DNA of 7,184 bases from Phycisphaerales bacterium (GTDB taxonomy: Bacteria; Planctomycetota; Phycisphaerae; Phycisphaerales; UBA1924): assembly GCA_007124345.1 (NCBI GenBank), contig SLFH01000322.1, positions 1 to 7,184 on the forward strand, written 5' to 3'. Positions 6,430 to 7,184 of the stretch are shown here, one piece after another. A program made the translations under genes and the position numbers. Position 1 is the first letter of the stretch, and each line of letters starts with the position of its first letter. Under the pieces are notes generated by a model that ran no database searches, was not told where the DNA came from, and saw only the letters and a list, made by a program, of their open reading frames with translations.

Positions 6430-6450
6430 GCTCCGGAAGGATCCCGGAGC
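6430..6450 (-). other. 7-bp hairpin at the 5' end of the predicted rplK transcript
   Basis: GCTCCGG and CCGGAGC form a perfect 7-bp stem with a 7-nt loop (GATCCTT on the minus strand). It lies only a few nt downstream of the expected transcription start, about 10 nt from the -10 box. Such 5'-end hairpins can protect mRNA from decay. No T-run follows on the minus strand, so it is not a standard terminator. Confidence 0.45.
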
Positions 6451-6459
6451 AGGGCCGGG

Positions 6460-6488
6460 ATACTAGGCCGCCCCAATCCCCCGGACAA
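6460..6488 (-). promoter_or_regulatory. Candidate sigma70-type promoter for the rplKAJL operon
   Basis: The minus strand reads TTGTCC (6488-6483), a 17-nt spacer, then TAGTAT (6465-6460). The -35 box matches TTGACA at 4 of 6 positions (TTG-C-) and the -10 box matches TATAAT at 4 of 6. The spacing is ideal, and TAGTAT stands out in very GC-rich surroundings. The start would fall near 6453, giving a leader of roughly 125 nt before rplK. The -35 box begins about 30 nt after the stop of the upstream gene, and I see no terminator between them, so some read-through is possible. Confidence 0.55.
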
Positions 6489-6517
6489 TCAACACCCCGC
6501 TGGAGCCCAAGAGAGCC

Positions 6518-7184
6518 TCAGCCGGACCCGACACCCCACCACGATCCGGGGTCTGCCAAACGCCCGAACAACCCGACCCGCACGCCCCGCTCCACCGCCC
6601 GCTCGACCACATCGCCTCGCCCGGGCACATGCTGGACGATCACCGCTGCGGCTACCCACATCAGGGGGCTCTCTTCCCGGTTCGCCGCCGACATCGTCGA
6701 ACTCACCGCCCGACGCATGGCCCGCTGCACCGCCTCGCCCCGCAGGTTCAGCGGACGCTCGGCCAGCTCCGGCTTGGCCTGGTAGATCTTCGCCAGCTCG
6801 AGCATCCCCTTCCGGGTGTGCCCGTTCAGGATCACCGCGATCGCCGTCGCCCGGGCCAGATCCGGCTCGGCCTCGGCGTCGAGCCCAGAAAGATCCATCG
6901 GGCCGACCGAGGGGACAAACCCCGCCAGCATCGCATCGAGCACCGAGACCGGCTCTTCCGGCTCGACCGGCTCGGGGCGTGTCGTCAGCATGGGGTCGAC
7001 CTGGGCCGCAAACCCGCCCCTGCGGATGGTCGGATAGCCGTAGTCGTACCGCCCCGTCGAGATGATCCTGCCCTCGTACCCGTACACGACGCCCGGGCTG
7101 AGGAAATCGCCGCGCTCGTGAATCCGCGCCTCACGCGGCGTGTCCATCTCCTCCATCACCAGGGTGTGCACCCGGCTGCCCTCG
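6518..7184 (-). CDS. Uncharacterised protein, 5' part outside the window
   Basis: The frame is open from the right edge to a TGA at 6518-6520 (about 221 visible codons), with codon use like its neighbours. In-frame starts at 7171 (GTG) and 7156 (ATG) have no convincing ribosome binding site, and the frame continues to the edge, so the true start probably lies outside. I do not recognise the family. Its first visible part contains LVMEEMDTPREARIHERGDF followed by LSPG. From memory this resembles the VMxE...PR...RGdfl.pG segment of planctomycete DUF1549/DUF1553 secreted proteins, but nothing after it looks like DUF1553. A Pro/Glu-rich linker (RPEPVEPEEP) follows, then an alanine-rich, probably helical C-terminal half. 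No membrane segment or cysteine is visible. It ends 190 nt before rplK, where secE-nusG would commonly be found. Confidence 0.75.
   Translation of the reverse strand, partial: EGSRVHTLVMEEMDTPREARIHERGDFLSPGVVYGYEGRIISTGRYDYGYPTIRRGGFAAQVDPMLTTRPEPVEPEEPVSVLDAMLAGFVPSVGPMDLSGLDAEAEPDLARATAIAVILNGHTRKGMLELAKIYQAKPELAERPLNLRGEAVQRAMRRAVSSTMSAANREESPLMWVAAAVIVQHVPGRGDVVERAVERGVRVGLFGRLADPGSWWGVGSG

Noticed and set aside
6177..6488. 103-codon minus-strand frame covering the rplK leader and the start of rplK
   Set aside because: It is out of frame with rplK, would begin inside the promoter region, and its Arg/Pro/Ser-rich product resembles no protein.
6489..6520. Possible terminator for the unknown gene before the rplK promoter
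   Set aside because: No inverted repeat of useful length and no T-run could be found between its stop and the -35 box.
6405..6785. Plus-strand 126-codon frame across the rplK promoter and the end of the unknown gene
   Set aside because: It has a Pro/Arg/Thr-rich chance composition and lies antisense to a better-supported gene.

Overview
The window is a high-G+C bacterial segment. All genes lie on the minus strand and form the conserved block rplK-rplA-rplJ-rplL-rpoB (ribosomal proteins L11, L1, L10 and L7/L12, then the RNA polymerase beta subunit). Transcription runs from the right end of the window to the left. Strong third-position G/C bias and the flavour of the proteins suggest a planctomycete, most likely class Phycisphaerae. 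That placement is an inference from memory and was not tested by a search.

Layout from right to left: (1) 7184-6518, the 3' part of an unrecognised gene that enters from outside the window. (2) 6517-6328, a leader with a sigma70-type promoter (TTGTCC-17-TAGTAT), a 5'-end hairpin and a bulged hairpin just before the rplK ribosome binding site. (3) rplK, 3 nt, rplA, 34 nt, rplJ, 166 nt, rplL. (4) 4048-3798, a 251-nt spacer holding a strong GAAA-capped hairpin, a second sigma70-type promoter (TTGACG-17-TACCCT) and an 11-bp leader stem. (5) rpoB, complete at its N-terminus and cut by the left window edge about 30 codons before its expected end. rpoC would be expected beyond that edge.

Together the genes encode the L1 stalk, the L11/L10/L7-L12 GTPase-stalk base and stalk of the 50S subunit, and the catalytic beta subunit of RNA polymerase. 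The spacers suggest three control layers, all read from sequence only: a main promoter with a possible L1 feedback site before rplK; translational coupling of rplJ to rplA by a nested RNA structure around the rplJ start; and partial termination or processing plus re-initiation between rplL and rpoB.

I did not find a wholly new biological system here; it is core housekeeping DNA. The points most worth a second look are a cysteine at the position equivalent to E. coli RpoB Arg529 in the rifampicin pocket, the structured rplJ start, the rplL-rpoB regulatory spacer, and the lack of secE-nusG upstream of rplK, where an unknown gene sits instead. No stretch longer than 300 nt lacks a gene, and I saw no tRNA, rRNA, CRISPR array, insertion sequence or long repeat.
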